A DNA stretch of 64,000 bases from an uncultured Subdoligranulum sp. GTDB lineage: Bacteria; Bacillota; Clostridia; Oscillospirales; Ruminococcaceae. The stretch's first letter is position 1, and every line of letters starts with the position of its first letter. Where the stretch lies: the NCBI GenBank assembly GCA_900545545.1, contig UQZO01000005.1:62001-126000 (forward strand). Direction: 5' to 3'. Below are positions 8,083 through 16,860 of the stretch, one piece after another. The notes under the pieces were generated by a model. That model was given only the letters and a program-made list of their open reading frames with translations, made no database searches and had not been told where the DNA came from. Position numbers and translations under genes: made by a program.

Positions 8083-8748
8083 TTATACCGTTTTGCGGCG
8101 CAGCGCGCACCATACCGCCCGCAGCCAGCTGAGGGCCGCGGCCGCCAGGGCCGGGTAGAGCACCAGGCAGAACGCCTGATACCAGGAAGGCACAAAGTAC
8201 TGCCAGGCGGCGGGCAGTGTTTCGGGGGCATTGAGGGAGATGGTACCCGGCGCAAAGGTCAGACCCACGGTCTTGTTTTCATCGGGGCTGCAGGGGTCCA
8301 GACGCAGCGCCACAATGGAGGTGCGGGGCAGCGTGTAGAGATACTGCCCGTCGCCCAGGGACTGGGGGAACACCCGCCGGTCCTGGCTGTAGTCCTTCCC
8401 CACCTTGGTGGTGTAATACAGGCACATCTCCCGGGCATCGCCGTCAAATTCCACCGTGTAGCTCACGGTGCGCACGCCGATGTCGGACACATCCTCCAGG
8501 ATCATCTGTGGATCACCGTCGGTGGTGGTGAGCACGGCGGTTTCCACCGTACTGCCCCTATCGGCCAGGCCCACCAGCTGCCAGTCGGTGACGGGAACCT
8601 CTGCTTCATACATGGCACCGGAACTGCGGGCCAGGGCATCGCTGCCCCAGTGCACGGCCCCCAGCACCAGCCAGAGGGCCGCCGCCACCAGATAGCAGGT
8701 CAGCGGCAGCGCGCCGCGGCGGGAAAACCAGCGTTCAAGCATTTTCAT
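8083..8748 (-). CDS. Small bitopic-type membrane protein, copy 2 of duplicated cassette
   Basis: 221 residues of unknown function: hydrophobic helix at about 15-35, an extracytoplasmic domain of about 145 residues and a C-terminal helix at about 188-208. The middle domain shares a clear pattern with the 220-residue protein encoded at 10857-11519 (LYY, then DYS, then G-Y-L and LRLDP), so the two are paralogues; the strand-rich pattern suggests a beta-sandwich. Its ATG overlaps the stop of the upstream large membrane protein by 4 bases (ATGA), implying a fixed partnership. No catalytic residues recognised. Possibly an accessory or glycan-binding subunit; this is inference. Confidence 0.75.
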   Translation of the reverse strand: MKMLERWFSRRGALPLTCYLVAAALWLVLGAVHWGSDALARSSGAMYEAEVPVTDWQLVGLADRGSTVETAVLTTTDGDPQMILEDVSDIGVRTVSYTVEFDGDAREMCLYYTTKVGKDYSQDRRVFPQSLGDGQYLYTLPRTSIVALRLDPCSPDENKTVGLTFAPGTISLNAPETLPAAWQYFVPSWYQAFCLVLYPALAAAALSWLRAVWCALRRKTV

Positions 8749-10835
8749 GAGGCGGTCACCTCCATTTCCATGGGGGCAAAGCCGTCATCGGTCACCCGGT
8801 AGAGCAGTGTTTTCCCGGAGAGGGCCGCTTCCAACCCGTCGGTGAAGAGGCTCTGGTAGCTTTGCACAAAGATATCGTCAATGGTTTGCAGGTAAAGCAC
8901 CGTGCAGCCGTTACCCCGCACGATGGAATCCAGTTCCTCGGCGGTAAAGCCGTGGTAGTAATAGTTTTTGGGACCTTCCTCCTCCGGTCTCAGTTCCGGC
9001 AGGCCCAGTTCCCCGCCGCCGCCGATCATCTCCGACACAATGCCGGAATAATCCACGAGGATGGGGTAAAAATCAAACACCGCCGAGAACCAGGCTTCGC
9101 CGTTGTCGCCCTGGCTGACGAAAAAGACGCGGTCGTCCTCGGTCAGGTAGCTGCACACCAGCTCTGCCTCGGCCCGGATGGTGCGCCGGTCGGAGAATTC
9201 ACTGTCGGCAAAGCCCAGCACGCTGAGTTGGGGCAGCACCAGCTGGCCCTGGCGCAGCAGCATGGCCGCCGCCAGCAGCAACACCACGCCCTGCCCGGCC
9301 AGTCCCCAGCGGGGGGTGTACCGGGTAGAAACAAACATCGCCGTGGGGCCGTCTTTTTCCTTTACAAGTTTGACCCGGTTGCACAGCTGGGGCAGCAGCG
9401 CTGTGGCAAGGCAGCCCAGGGCAATGAGGAACCAGCCGATGTAATAGCTGTAAATGTAGCGGTTGTAGTCGGTGAGGGCTTCGGCCTGGAAGGGCTTGAA
9501 GATAAACCCATAGCTGAGAGCCAGCATCAGGTTGTAGCCCGCGAAACAGCCGGTGGACAGCACCGCCAGGGCTGCGATGCGCGCCCGCAGCTGCCAGCCG
9601 GCGGCCACCACAAAGGCCACCACAAACAGCACAAGAATCAGCACCACCACGTTGCGGCCCTGCCCGATCATGCTCAGTTTGCCATCGCTGGTCCAGAACT
9701 GGTGTCCCATATCGGCCATCGCCTGCAGGAACTGGGGGCGACGCTCCTCGAAAAAGCCTTCTACCGGCTGGCCCAGCAGCACCTTGATGCCATTGATGAC
9801 CACCTGGGGCAGGGATGCCGTGGTTTCGCCCACGCCGCCGGAATCACTGTTGCGGGCCACCAGCCAGCCCACATAGCGCACATTCCACAGGTAATAGATT
9901 GCCATGGGTGCAGCGAAGCAGGCCGCCGCAAAACCGGTGCGGCGGGCAAGGCCCTGTTGGAAGGGTCCGTCGCAGAAGAACCAGGCGTCCACCGCAATAA
10001 GGCCCGCTGCAGCCAGCGAGAGCACAAAGTCGTTGGCTTTCAGGTTGGCCGCCAGGGCCAGTACCGGCAGCACGGCCCAGCGGGGGCCGTCGGTCTGGCG
10101 CAGCGCCAGCCACATGGCCACCGCCCCGCCGAACACCAGCCCCGCCGGCACGTCTCCGTAGGAGGTCAGGTAGGTATCCGCCAGGTAGATGGTATGGTTA
10201 TAGATGGTAAAGAAGAAGGGCGTGCACCACAGCACCGCCGCCAGCGGCACCGCCACCCGCCATTTGCCCCAGGGCAGGGCACTGAGCACCGCCGCATAGC
10301 AGGCAAAATAGAGTACATCGTAGGCAAGATAGATCTTCCAGTCGGCGTAAGAGCCGAAGAACTGGAAAAAGTAGCTGATGAGCGGCAGGCCGGGGTTCTG
10401 GGTCACCGCCCAGGGGGTGCCCAAAGTGGCGGTGGAATACAGGCTGTTGTCCACCTTGGTGACCTTGACCGCGGTAGCCCAAAGGCTGAGTTCATCGTAT
10501 CCACTGGCCATCGGCTGGCGGATGGAAAAATACACCGCAAAGGCCAGCGCCATGCCCCAAAACAGCACGCTGCCGGGGGTAAAAAGGGCTTTCCAGTCCG
10601 GTTTTTGGCCCTTGCGCGGCCACAGGGCCCAAAGTCCCCCTGCCACGCAGAGGGCGTACACCACCCAGGCCGCCGGGTAGAGCCCCCCGGCAATACCTGC
10701 CAGCGTGAACACCGCCGCAATGCCGGAAAGCACCGTCAGCGGGGCCATGCCCGCGGGCACACAGGCTTTGAGCGTCAGCGCAGCGCTGCCCAGAAAAAGG
10801 GTGAGCAACGCCGCCAGTACGCAGAGCAATTCCAT
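8745..10835 (-). CDS. Large polytopic membrane protein, GT-C glycosyltransferase-like, copy 2
   Basis: 696 residues with about twelve hydrophobic helices followed by a soluble C-terminal region (about 540-696). In the first external loop it carries GYDELSLW, an acidic pair at the place where GT-C enzymes keep the catalytic Asp; later it has DYNRYIYSYY before the last helices and VSQGD in the tail. All these correspond to positions in the 664-residue protein at 11516-13510 (WDEFTAW, DYDRYLTPYY, LSQGD), so the pair is paralogous. GT-C enzymes use polyprenyl-phosphate sugars outside the membrane. Assignment to GT-C is by architecture only. RBS AAGGAG precedes ATG 10835. Confidence 0.75.
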   Translation of the reverse strand: MELLCVLAALLTLFLGSAALTLKACVPAGMAPLTVLSGIAAVFTLAGIAGGLYPAAWVVYALCVAGGLWALWPRKGQKPDWKALFTPGSVLFWGMALAFAVYFSIRQPMASGYDELSLWATAVKVTKVDNSLYSTATLGTPWAVTQNPGLPLISYFFQFFGSYADWKIYLAYDVLYFACYAAVLSALPWGKWRVAVPLAAVLWCTPFFFTIYNHTIYLADTYLTSYGDVPAGLVFGGAVAMWLALRQTDGPRWAVLPVLALAANLKANDFVLSLAAAGLIAVDAWFFCDGPFQQGLARRTGFAAACFAAPMAIYYLWNVRYVGWLVARNSDSGGVGETTASLPQVVINGIKVLLGQPVEGFFEERRPQFLQAMADMGHQFWTSDGKLSMIGQGRNVVVLILVLFVVAFVVAAGWQLRARIAALAVLSTGCFAGYNLMLALSYGFIFKPFQAEALTDYNRYIYSYYIGWFLIALGCLATALLPQLCNRVKLVKEKDGPTAMFVSTRYTPRWGLAGQGVVLLLAAAMLLRQGQLVLPQLSVLGFADSEFSDRRTIRAEAELVCSYLTEDDRVFFVSQGDNGEAWFSAVFDFYPILVDYSGIVSEMIGGGGELGLPELRPEEEGPKNYYYHGFTAEELDSIVRGNGCTVLYLQTIDDIFVQSYQSLFTDGLEAALSGKTLLYRVTDDGFAPMEMEVTAS

Positions 10836-10856
10836 GGGATTCTCCTTCGTGTTTTG

Positions 10857-11519
10857 TCAGTCCTTGTCAAAAAGCGAAAGCACCAGGGCCGCCGCAGCCG
10901 CCGCCAGGGCGGGCACAAACAGCAGCACCAGCCACTGCCCGCCGCTGGGCAGGAAACGGTCATACCAGGGGGTAGCGGGGTTCAGCTCGATGCCGCCGAA
11001 AAGGGTGGGCACGCCGCCCACGCTGTCGGGGTCGATGCGCAGCCCGGTCACCCATTTGCCGCCCAGATCAAAGGTATACTCCCCCCCTGCCGCCGTCACC
11101 GTGGCGTAGACCTTCTGGGCCTCGCTGTAGTCGGTCTGGCCGGGCAGCAGGTAGTAGAGCGCCACGCCCCCCGGGGGCAGACGATGTCCTGCGTAAAGCC
11201 GCACTGTTTCCAGATAGCCCTGCCCCTGCCAGTAGATGTGCGGATCGCTGTCGGTGGAAAGATACCAGTTGGGATCATCGTCCGGCGGTGTCCACCACTG
11301 GTTGGAGCTGTAGGGGGCGAAACTCTCGGTGGTCAGCTCAGCGGGGGCCACCGTCTGCTGGGGCATCTCGCCCCGCAGTTTGTAGTTGAGCATCACTGCG
11401 CTGCCCACAAAGCCCTGGGCCAGCCACAGCACAAGGGCAAACAGATACGCCAACAGCAGCAGCTGCGGCGGCCGGAACAGCGGACGGGTTTTCCACAAAT
11501 TTTCGCGCCGTGCCATCAC
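10857..11519 (-). CDS. Small bitopic-type membrane protein, copy 1 of duplicated cassette
   Basis: 220 residues: basic N-terminus, helix at about 18-40, an external domain with DSDPHIYW, ALYYLLPGQTDYSEAQ and LRIDPDS, and a C-terminal helix at about 193-214. It is the paralogue of the protein at 8083-8748 and, like it, overlaps its large partner by 4 bases (ATGA at 11516-11519). The conserved spacing of the LYY, DYS and LR-DP motifs suggests a shared beta-rich fold. Function unknown; a role in helping or regulating the adjacent membrane glycosyltransferase is inferred from the repeated gene pairing. Confidence 0.75.
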   Translation of the reverse strand: MMARRENLWKTRPLFRPPQLLLLAYLFALVLWLAQGFVGSAVMLNYKLRGEMPQQTVAPAELTTESFAPYSSNQWWTPPDDDPNWYLSTDSDPHIYWQGQGYLETVRLYAGHRLPPGGVALYYLLPGQTDYSEAQKVYATVTAAGGEYTFDLGGKWVTGLRIDPDSVGGVPTLFGGIELNPATPWYDRFLPSGGQWLVLLFVPALAAAAAALVLSLFDKD

Positions 11520-13510
11520 TGCACCTCGCTTTCCGCCACCGCGGCCACCGTAAACGGTACCTCGGCATCCTCGCCCTCAAAATGGTAGAGGGTGGCGGGC
11601 ATATCGTTGGTTAGGCCGCCCTCAAACAGGGGGCTGAATTCCCGCTGCAGGTAGTCGTCCGCCCGGTCGATGAGCAGGTAGTCGCAGTCTTTTTCCGCCA
11701 TATAGGCCACCAGGGTATCCGGCACACAGACCGCCTTGTAATCGTAGAGGGTCCAGTTTTCGCTTTCCACCAGATTCATGAAGTCACTGTCCCAGCGGTC
11801 CTCGGTTTCGCCCAGACGGCCGTAGAAACCGCCGAAGCCGTTGACCACCTGGGCCGTCAGCTCATAGCGGTAATAATACCACCGGGTGGCGTCGTCACCC
11901 TGGCTGAGCACCAGCACACGGTCGCCCCAGTTCAGCACGGTATTCATCGCCTCGGCGCGCTGCTCCACGTCGGCACGCAGCGTGTAAAGGCTGTCGGCGC
12001 CGGTCCAGAACCCGGCCGCCGGTACGCCCCGCCAGCAGAAAACCGCCACGATCACCGCCGCCGCGCCGCCCAGCGCCGTGCGGCCCAGTTTGCCCCGGGC
12101 CGCCGTTGCCAGCTGGCAGAGCATGGTGAGCATCCACGCCTGGTAGTAGGGCGTGAGATAGCGGTCGTAATCTTTGAGGGCCAGGCCCTCCACATCGGAG
12201 AAGTTGTAGTAGTAGAGAATCAGATGGAAGGCGTAGAGCGCCGCAAAGCAGAAGGCAAACCCCAAGTGCATGACGAGGATACCGCGGCGGGCCGGGCCTT
12301 TCTCGGCTGCCAGCCAGGCAGCCGCCGCCACCAGCGTGATGGCCAGTACCGCCAACGCACCGCCGCCCAGCAGGCAGATGCGGCGGGTGAAGAAAGCATC
12401 CCCCATGGCCGCCATGATCTGGGCAAATTTATCATCCCGACCGATGCCCAACAGCTGCTTGATGCCGCCGGTGAGCACCGCCCCATAGCTGAGTCCCGCG
12501 CTGCCCACACTGGCCGCCGTATCGGCGGTGGGGGTAACGGCGGCGGTATAGCGGCTCCAGCTGAGGAAAGCCGCCACTACCACCACGGCCAGACCGCCCG
12601 CATGGAGCAGGGCGGGCACCAGCCGCTTGCGGAAGGAGCCTTCCGCCCGGGCCAGCCAATCCAGCCCAATGAGGAAGGCTGCAATGAGGCCGTAGGCAAA
12701 GCAGATATCCTTGGTGAGGGTAAGCAGCGCCAGCGGCAGGGCCGTGAGCCAGAAAATACCACGGCGGCGCTGGGTGCCGAGATACAGGCAGAGGGTACCG
12801 CCAAAAAGCATGGCCATGGGCAGGTCCGCCATGGCGTTGACATACTGGGTGGCATAGGCCCCCGGCGTGGGGTCCCGGAAGAAATAGGGCAGCAGTACAC
12901 CGGCTGCAAAAACCAGCACGCCACTGTACCAGCGGTCCCGGGGCAGCGCTGTGGCCGCCGCCACACAGGCCAGCGCCAGGGTATCCAGCGCGGCCAGGCA
13001 GGCCCACTCGCTCCAGACGCCGAAGGGCTGGAACAAAAAGGTCACCAGGCTGGTGGCCGGGTAGGTAAAGCTGGCTTTCAGGTTGACGGGGTCCGCCACA
13101 TAGAACGCCCCGCGCTCCACCACCATCTTGGGGGCAAGACCCCAGGCGGTGAATTCATCCCACTGGGTAAACATGGGCTGATGCACAAAAAACAGCACCC
13201 AGAAAAACGCAGCGCCACCCAAAAACAGCACAAGGCCCGGGGTGGAGAGCGCTTCGCGGCAGGCTTTGGCAAAGCCCGCCGGGCGCAGTTTTACAAGGCC
13301 CACCACCCATACGGCGGCCAGCAGCAGGATGACCAGCGCCACGCCTACGCGCAGCGCCCCCACGATGCCGAAACCGTAGAGCAGCACGGCCGAACCGGCC
13401 AGCAGCGGCAGCGGCAGCAGGGCGGCGTGTATTTTGCCGCCGTAAGCGAGCACCGCACAGGCCCCGGCCAGAAGAAGCAGCACAAACAAGCCCCAGACCA
13501 GCTGCAGCAT
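11516..13510 (-). CDS. Large polytopic membrane protein, GT-C glycosyltransferase-like, copy 1
   Basis: 664 residues with about twelve membrane helices and a C-terminal soluble domain from about 520. The first external loop has TQWDEFTAWG (acidic pair at the expected GT-C catalytic position), and DYDRYLTPYYQAW precedes the last helices; the tail contains LVLSQGDDATRW. Paralogue of the gene at 8745-10835. It is the third gene of the leftward operon, 35 bases after the DUF2142 gene, with GGAGG before ATG 13510. Probably uses lipid-linked sugars in surface glycan synthesis; the substrate is not known, and a transporter role cannot be excluded. Confidence 0.75.
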   Translation of the reverse strand: MLQLVWGLFVLLLLAGACAVLAYGGKIHAALLPLPLLAGSAVLLYGFGIVGALRVGVALVILLLAAVWVVGLVKLRPAGFAKACREALSTPGLVLFLGGAAFFWVLFFVHQPMFTQWDEFTAWGLAPKMVVERGAFYVADPVNLKASFTYPATSLVTFLFQPFGVWSEWACLAALDTLALACVAAATALPRDRWYSGVLVFAAGVLLPYFFRDPTPGAYATQYVNAMADLPMAMLFGGTLCLYLGTQRRRGIFWLTALPLALLTLTKDICFAYGLIAAFLIGLDWLARAEGSFRKRLVPALLHAGGLAVVVVAAFLSWSRYTAAVTPTADTAASVGSAGLSYGAVLTGGIKQLLGIGRDDKFAQIMAAMGDAFFTRRICLLGGGALAVLAITLVAAAAWLAAEKGPARRGILVMHLGFAFCFAALYAFHLILYYYNFSDVEGLALKDYDRYLTPYYQAWMLTMLCQLATAARGKLGRTALGGAAAVIVAVFCWRGVPAAGFWTGADSLYTLRADVEQRAEAMNTVLNWGDRVLVLSQGDDATRWYYYRYELTAQVVNGFGGFYGRLGETEDRWDSDFMNLVESENWTLYDYKAVCVPDTLVAYMAEKDCDYLLIDRADDYLQREFSPLFEGGLTNDMPATLYHFEGEDAEVPFTVAAVAESEVQ

Positions 13511-13545
13511 AGGGTGTCGCCTCCTTTATACAAATCGTTGATTTT

Positions 13546-15231
13546 TTACGATAAATACACCGTGTACACAGGCCCGATGAAATAGTGCTGGAACAGCAGC
13601 ACCGCCCCCAGCAGGGCATATCCGCCAAACATCGGCAGGGCCAGGCTCTCAGCCCGGGCGGTGGTCAGCCGAGGGGCCAGCGCACGGCGGGCCAGGGCGG
13701 CCACGCCCACGGCCAGCAGCAGCCACAGCGGCAGGAAGTACCGGGTTTGCAGGCCCACAATGCGCACCATGCCCACCGGGGTGTAGGTGATATACATGGC
13801 GGTCATGGCGCCGATGCCATAGAGTGCCGCAAAGACGCCCAGCCCGCCCAGACGGCGTCGGCCCAGGGAATCGGTGTGCGGGGTGCAGAGCAGCGCCGCC
13901 GCCAGCAGTACCAGCGGCCCGGTGAGGCTGAGGAAGGCGATGGGCATATCTTTCCAGCCGAAAAGCCCCAGCTGCCCCAGGAAACCGTCATTCTCATAGA
14001 GTGTACCCAGCAACACGGCCAGATAACGCAGGGGGTTGGACAAAATAAAGGCCAGCTGTTCCCCGCCATTGACGGCCGCCCCGCCCTGCCGGGCGATGGT
14101 GCCGTAGTTGTGGCGCATGAGCACACCGTACTGTTCCACAAACAGCGTGAGGGCCAGCGAACCGGCGGCGCAGATGCCCGCCCAGGCCAGGCGGCTGCCC
14201 TTGGCTTTCCACTCTTTTTTGGTCAGCAGCAGCGGCAGCACCACCCACAGCAGGTTCAGGTAGGGTTTGGTGCCGTTGGCAAAGGTGCAGGCCACCGCAT
14301 ACAGGGCCGCCGTGCGGGTGGTCCATGTGGGGCGGGTCAGCAGCGCCAGCATCAGATAGTAGCAGGCCAGCAGGGTGGCGTCATAACTCAAAGACGCCCC
14401 CATATACAGCGACATAGGCAGCAGCATCAGGCACAAAAAGGCCGGGCGGGCTTTTTGTGCGCTGCGCAGGCCCAGCCAGCACAGCAGCGTGTAGGCGATA
14501 AGATTCCCCAGCCGCCCCGCATAAAGGCACCCCAGGGCCCCCAGGCCGAAGAGCCGCGCCGCCGCCATGCCCAGCGCACCGGGCAAAAAGGGCAGGATCA
14601 AAAAGCTGACCGGCTCGGTGACGGGGTCGGCATCACTGCTCTCCCCTGCCAGATACTGGGCGAAACTGTCGGCAATGCTTTGCACCGCGCCGTCCTTGCC
14701 GTACTGTTTGAGGGCATACCCCGCCGTATTGTAGGGCTGCTCTTCCTCGGTATCGGGGTCGATGCCGATGCCCGCCGAGGTATGGGCGTTGACCCAGGCA
14801 CCGGGGAAGGCCTGCATCAGGCGGGAGACATCCTCAGGGTAGCCGCGGTCGGCGTCAAAGTCGAAGCGTCCCATGGAGATGGCGTAGGTGCGCAGATAAT
14901 GTTCACTTTCATCGGGGGTCTGCAGGGGCGGGTTGGCAAAAGCAAACAGGATGCCGCAGAGAAGGATGCACACCGCTCCCCAGGCGGCAAAATCCTTGAT
15001 GCAGCGCAGTGTCAGGGCGGCAGCACCAGCCCCGACGCCCAGCAGCACACAGAAGGCCGTGGGCCACAGCGGCGGGATGCCCCGGGCGTCCAGCCCGTAA
15101 AACACCCGCCAGTAATAGCTGAACACCACGCCCAGCAGCGCACAGGCAACCAACACGAAAGCCCACCGCACGGCTTTGGGCCAGACGGTGGGTGAAAAGC
15201 GGCTGCCGTTCTTGGAAGGAAGCCCGCTCAT
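13546..15231 (-). CDS. DUF2142-family polytopic membrane protein
   Basis: 561 residues with about twelve helices. The hallmark of the family is seen at the end of helix three: NPPLQTPDESEHYLRTYAI, followed by an external loop of about 110 acidic residues. DUF2142 proteins occur in capsule and O-antigen clusters and are thought to be GT-C-like glycosyltransferases or glycan-modifying enzymes. ATG 15231 lies one base after the stop of the dehydratase gene; the open frame runs on upstream but only as an overlap of that gene. No clear ribosome site is visible, so translation is probably coupled. Second gene of the surface-glycan operon. Confidence 0.85.
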   Translation of the reverse strand: MSGLPSKNGSRFSPTVWPKAVRWAFVLVACALLGVVFSYYWRVFYGLDARGIPPLWPTAFCVLLGVGAGAAALTLRCIKDFAAWGAVCILLCGILFAFANPPLQTPDESEHYLRTYAISMGRFDFDADRGYPEDVSRLMQAFPGAWVNAHTSAGIGIDPDTEEEQPYNTAGYALKQYGKDGAVQSIADSFAQYLAGESSDADPVTEPVSFLILPFLPGALGMAAARLFGLGALGCLYAGRLGNLIAYTLLCWLGLRSAQKARPAFLCLMLLPMSLYMGASLSYDATLLACYYLMLALLTRPTWTTRTAALYAVACTFANGTKPYLNLLWVVLPLLLTKKEWKAKGSRLAWAGICAAGSLALTLFVEQYGVLMRHNYGTIARQGGAAVNGGEQLAFILSNPLRYLAVLLGTLYENDGFLGQLGLFGWKDMPIAFLSLTGPLVLLAAALLCTPHTDSLGRRRLGGLGVFAALYGIGAMTAMYITYTPVGMVRIVGLQTRYFLPLWLLLAVGVAALARRALAPRLTTARAESLALPMFGGYALLGAVLLFQHYFIGPVYTVYLS

Positions 15232-15232
15232 A

Positions 15233-16216
15233 TTACAGGATATACTGCCCGACCTTGTACTGGTCGAGGTTGCCGCGCAGGAACTCGATGGTCTCGGCCA
15301 GGCCCTGCTCGAAGGTGTACTTCGGCGCCCAGCCGGTGAGGTTGCGCAGCTTGGTGGCATCGCCCAGCAGGCGGTTGACTTCGCTCTTTTCGGGGCGCAG
15401 GCGCTCGGCCTCGCAGACGATGGTAGCGTTGGGGTTGATCTGGGCGATGAGCTCATGGGCCAGATCCCCGATGGAATGCTCCACACCGGTGGCGATGTTC
15501 AGCTCCTGGCCGATGGCGGCATCGCAGTCGGCAATGGTCATAAAGCCGTTGGCGGTATCCTTGACGTAGTTGAAGTCGCGGGTGGGGGTCAGGCTGCCGA
15601 GCTTGATCTCGGTCTGGCCCGCCAGCAGCTGGGTGATGATGGTGGGAATGATGGCGCGGCCGCTCTGGCGGGGGCCATAGGTGTTGAAAGGCCGCACAAT
15701 GGTGACCGGCAGATCAAAGCTGCGGTAGAAGCTCTCGGCCAGACGGTCAGCGCCGATCTTGGTGGCCGAGTAGGGGCTCTGGCCCTGGTAGGGGTGCTTT
15801 TCGTCGATGGGCACATACTGGGCGGTGCCGTACACCTCACTGGTGGAGGTGACCAGCACACGCTGGGTATCCAGTTCTCGGGCGGCGTTGAGGACGTTCA
15901 GGGTGCCCTTGATGTTGGTATCCACGTAGCTGTCGGGGCTGTGGTAGGAGAACGGGATGGCGATGAGGGCCGCCAGATGGAACACCCGCTCCTGCCCCCG
16001 CATGGCGGTGCGCACGCCGTTGGGGTCACGCACGTCGCCCATGAAAACATCGATCTCGTTGCGGATCTCGGGGGGCAGGGTGTCGATCCAGCCCAGAGAG
16101 CCGAAGGAATTGTACAAGCAGAATGCACGGACCTTTTCGCCGCGCTTGACCAGTTCTTCCGTCAGATGGCTGCCAATAAAGCCGTCCGCGCCGGTGACCA
16201 TTACGGTATGTGCCAT
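15233..16216 (-). CDS. legB: NAD-dependent 4,6-dehydratase, LegB-like SDR
   Basis: 327-residue extended short-chain dehydrogenase: NAD-binding GADGFIGSHL at the N-terminus, catalytic YSATK (Tyr-x3-Lys) near 150, and the subfamily signatures AALIAIPFSYHSPDSYVDTN, STSEVYGTAQ, RPFNTYGPRQS and LRPEKSEVNRL, which I recognise from LegB/GDP- or UDP-GlcNAc 4,6-dehydratases of legionaminic acid and related deoxy-sugar pathways. It should make a 4-keto-6-deoxy sugar nucleotide in the cytosol. The remaining legionaminate genes are not in this window, so the final sugar is uncertain. First gene of the leftward glycan operon, with AAGGAG before ATG 16216 and a good promoter. Confidence 0.88.
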   Translation of the reverse strand: MAHTVMVTGADGFIGSHLTEELVKRGEKVRAFCLYNSFGSLGWIDTLPPEIRNEIDVFMGDVRDPNGVRTAMRGQERVFHLAALIAIPFSYHSPDSYVDTNIKGTLNVLNAARELDTQRVLVTSTSEVYGTAQYVPIDEKHPYQGQSPYSATKIGADRLAESFYRSFDLPVTIVRPFNTYGPRQSGRAIIPTIITQLLAGQTEIKLGSLTPTRDFNYVKDTANGFMTIADCDAAIGQELNIATGVEHSIGDLAHELIAQINPNATIVCEAERLRPEKSEVNRLLGDATKLRNLTGWAPKYTFEQGLAETIEFLRGNLDQYKVGQYIL

Positions 16217-16275
16217 GGTTTGCTCCTTTTTTACAAAACGGGCATACGCCCAAAATTACACTATGATTACAAAAT

Positions 16276-16304
16276 AGTATAACCGATTTCGGCAATGATT
16301 TCAA
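16276..16304 (-). promoter_or_regulatory. Promoter of the legB glycan operon
   Basis: Minus-strand TTGAAA (16299-16304) and TATACT (16276-16281) with a 17-base spacer, about 60 bases ahead of the legB start. Confidence 0.7.
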
Positions 16305-16336
16305 CCGTCTTTGCAAAAGCGACCCGCATACGCAAA

Positions 16337-16364
16337 AAACCGCTGCCCCTGCGGGCAGCGGTTT
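16337..16364 (-). terminator. Terminator of the cyclophilin gene
   Basis: AAACCGCTGCCC / GGGCAGCGGTTT, 12-bp stem with a 4-base loop, followed on the minus strand by TTTTTTGCG. Confidence 0.85.
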
Positions 16365-16385
16365 GGCGGAACCTGTTATGCTATA

Positions 16386-16856
16386 TTAAACGATTTCCAC
16401 TTTTTCCATCACGACGGGCGTGCGGGGCTTGTCGTTCCAGTCGGTCGCCACAGCGGCGATCTCATCCACGACCTCCATGCCGCTGACCACATGGCCGAAA
16501 GCCGCATAGTCACCGTCCAGATGCGGGGCATCCTGGTGCATGATGAAGAACTGGCTGCCGGCGGAGTTGGGGTCCATGGCGCGGGCCATGCTGATGACGC
16601 CGCGGGTGTGCTTGATGGGGTTGGCCACGCCGTTGCGGGCGAACTCACCCTTGATGTGCCAGCCCGGGCCGCCGGTGCCGTTGCCCAGGGGGCAGCCGCC
16701 CTGAATCATGAAGCCGGGGATGACGCGGTGGAAGGTCAGGCCGTTGTAAAAGCCCTGCTTGACCAGCTTTTCAAAGTTTTCGCAGGTGATGGGCGCCGCG
16801 GTGGGGTCCAGTTCGATGTCGATGGTCTTGCCGTTCTGCATGGTAATGCGGATCAT
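16386..16856 (-). CDS. Cyclophilin-type peptidyl-prolyl cis-trans isomerase
   Basis: 156-residue single-domain cyclophilin. Active-site elements are present: FHRVIPGFMIQGG (catalytic Arg), GTGGPGWHIKGE, ISMARAMDPNSAGSQFFI and the loop VVSGMEVVDEI. No signal peptide, so it acts in the cytosol, speeding proline isomerisation during folding. ATG 16856 is chosen since AAGGAG lies 9 bases upstream; eight more in-frame residues upstream have no ribosome site. It follows the phospholipase-like gene by 4 bases, and the two form an operon ending in a strong hairpin. Confidence 0.95.
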   Translation of the reverse strand: MIRITMQNGKTIDIELDPTAAPITCENFEKLVKQGFYNGLTFHRVIPGFMIQGGCPLGNGTGGPGWHIKGEFARNGVANPIKHTRGVISMARAMDPNSAGSQFFIMHQDAPHLDGDYAAFGHVVSGMEVVDEIAAVATDWNDKPRTPVVMEKVEIV

Positions 16857-16860
16857 ACAA

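Noticed and set aside
15232..15486. N-terminal extension of the DUF2142 protein
   Set aside because: It overlaps the legB gene in another frame and is Ser/Pro/Arg-rich shadow sequence; ATG 15231 gives the natural start.
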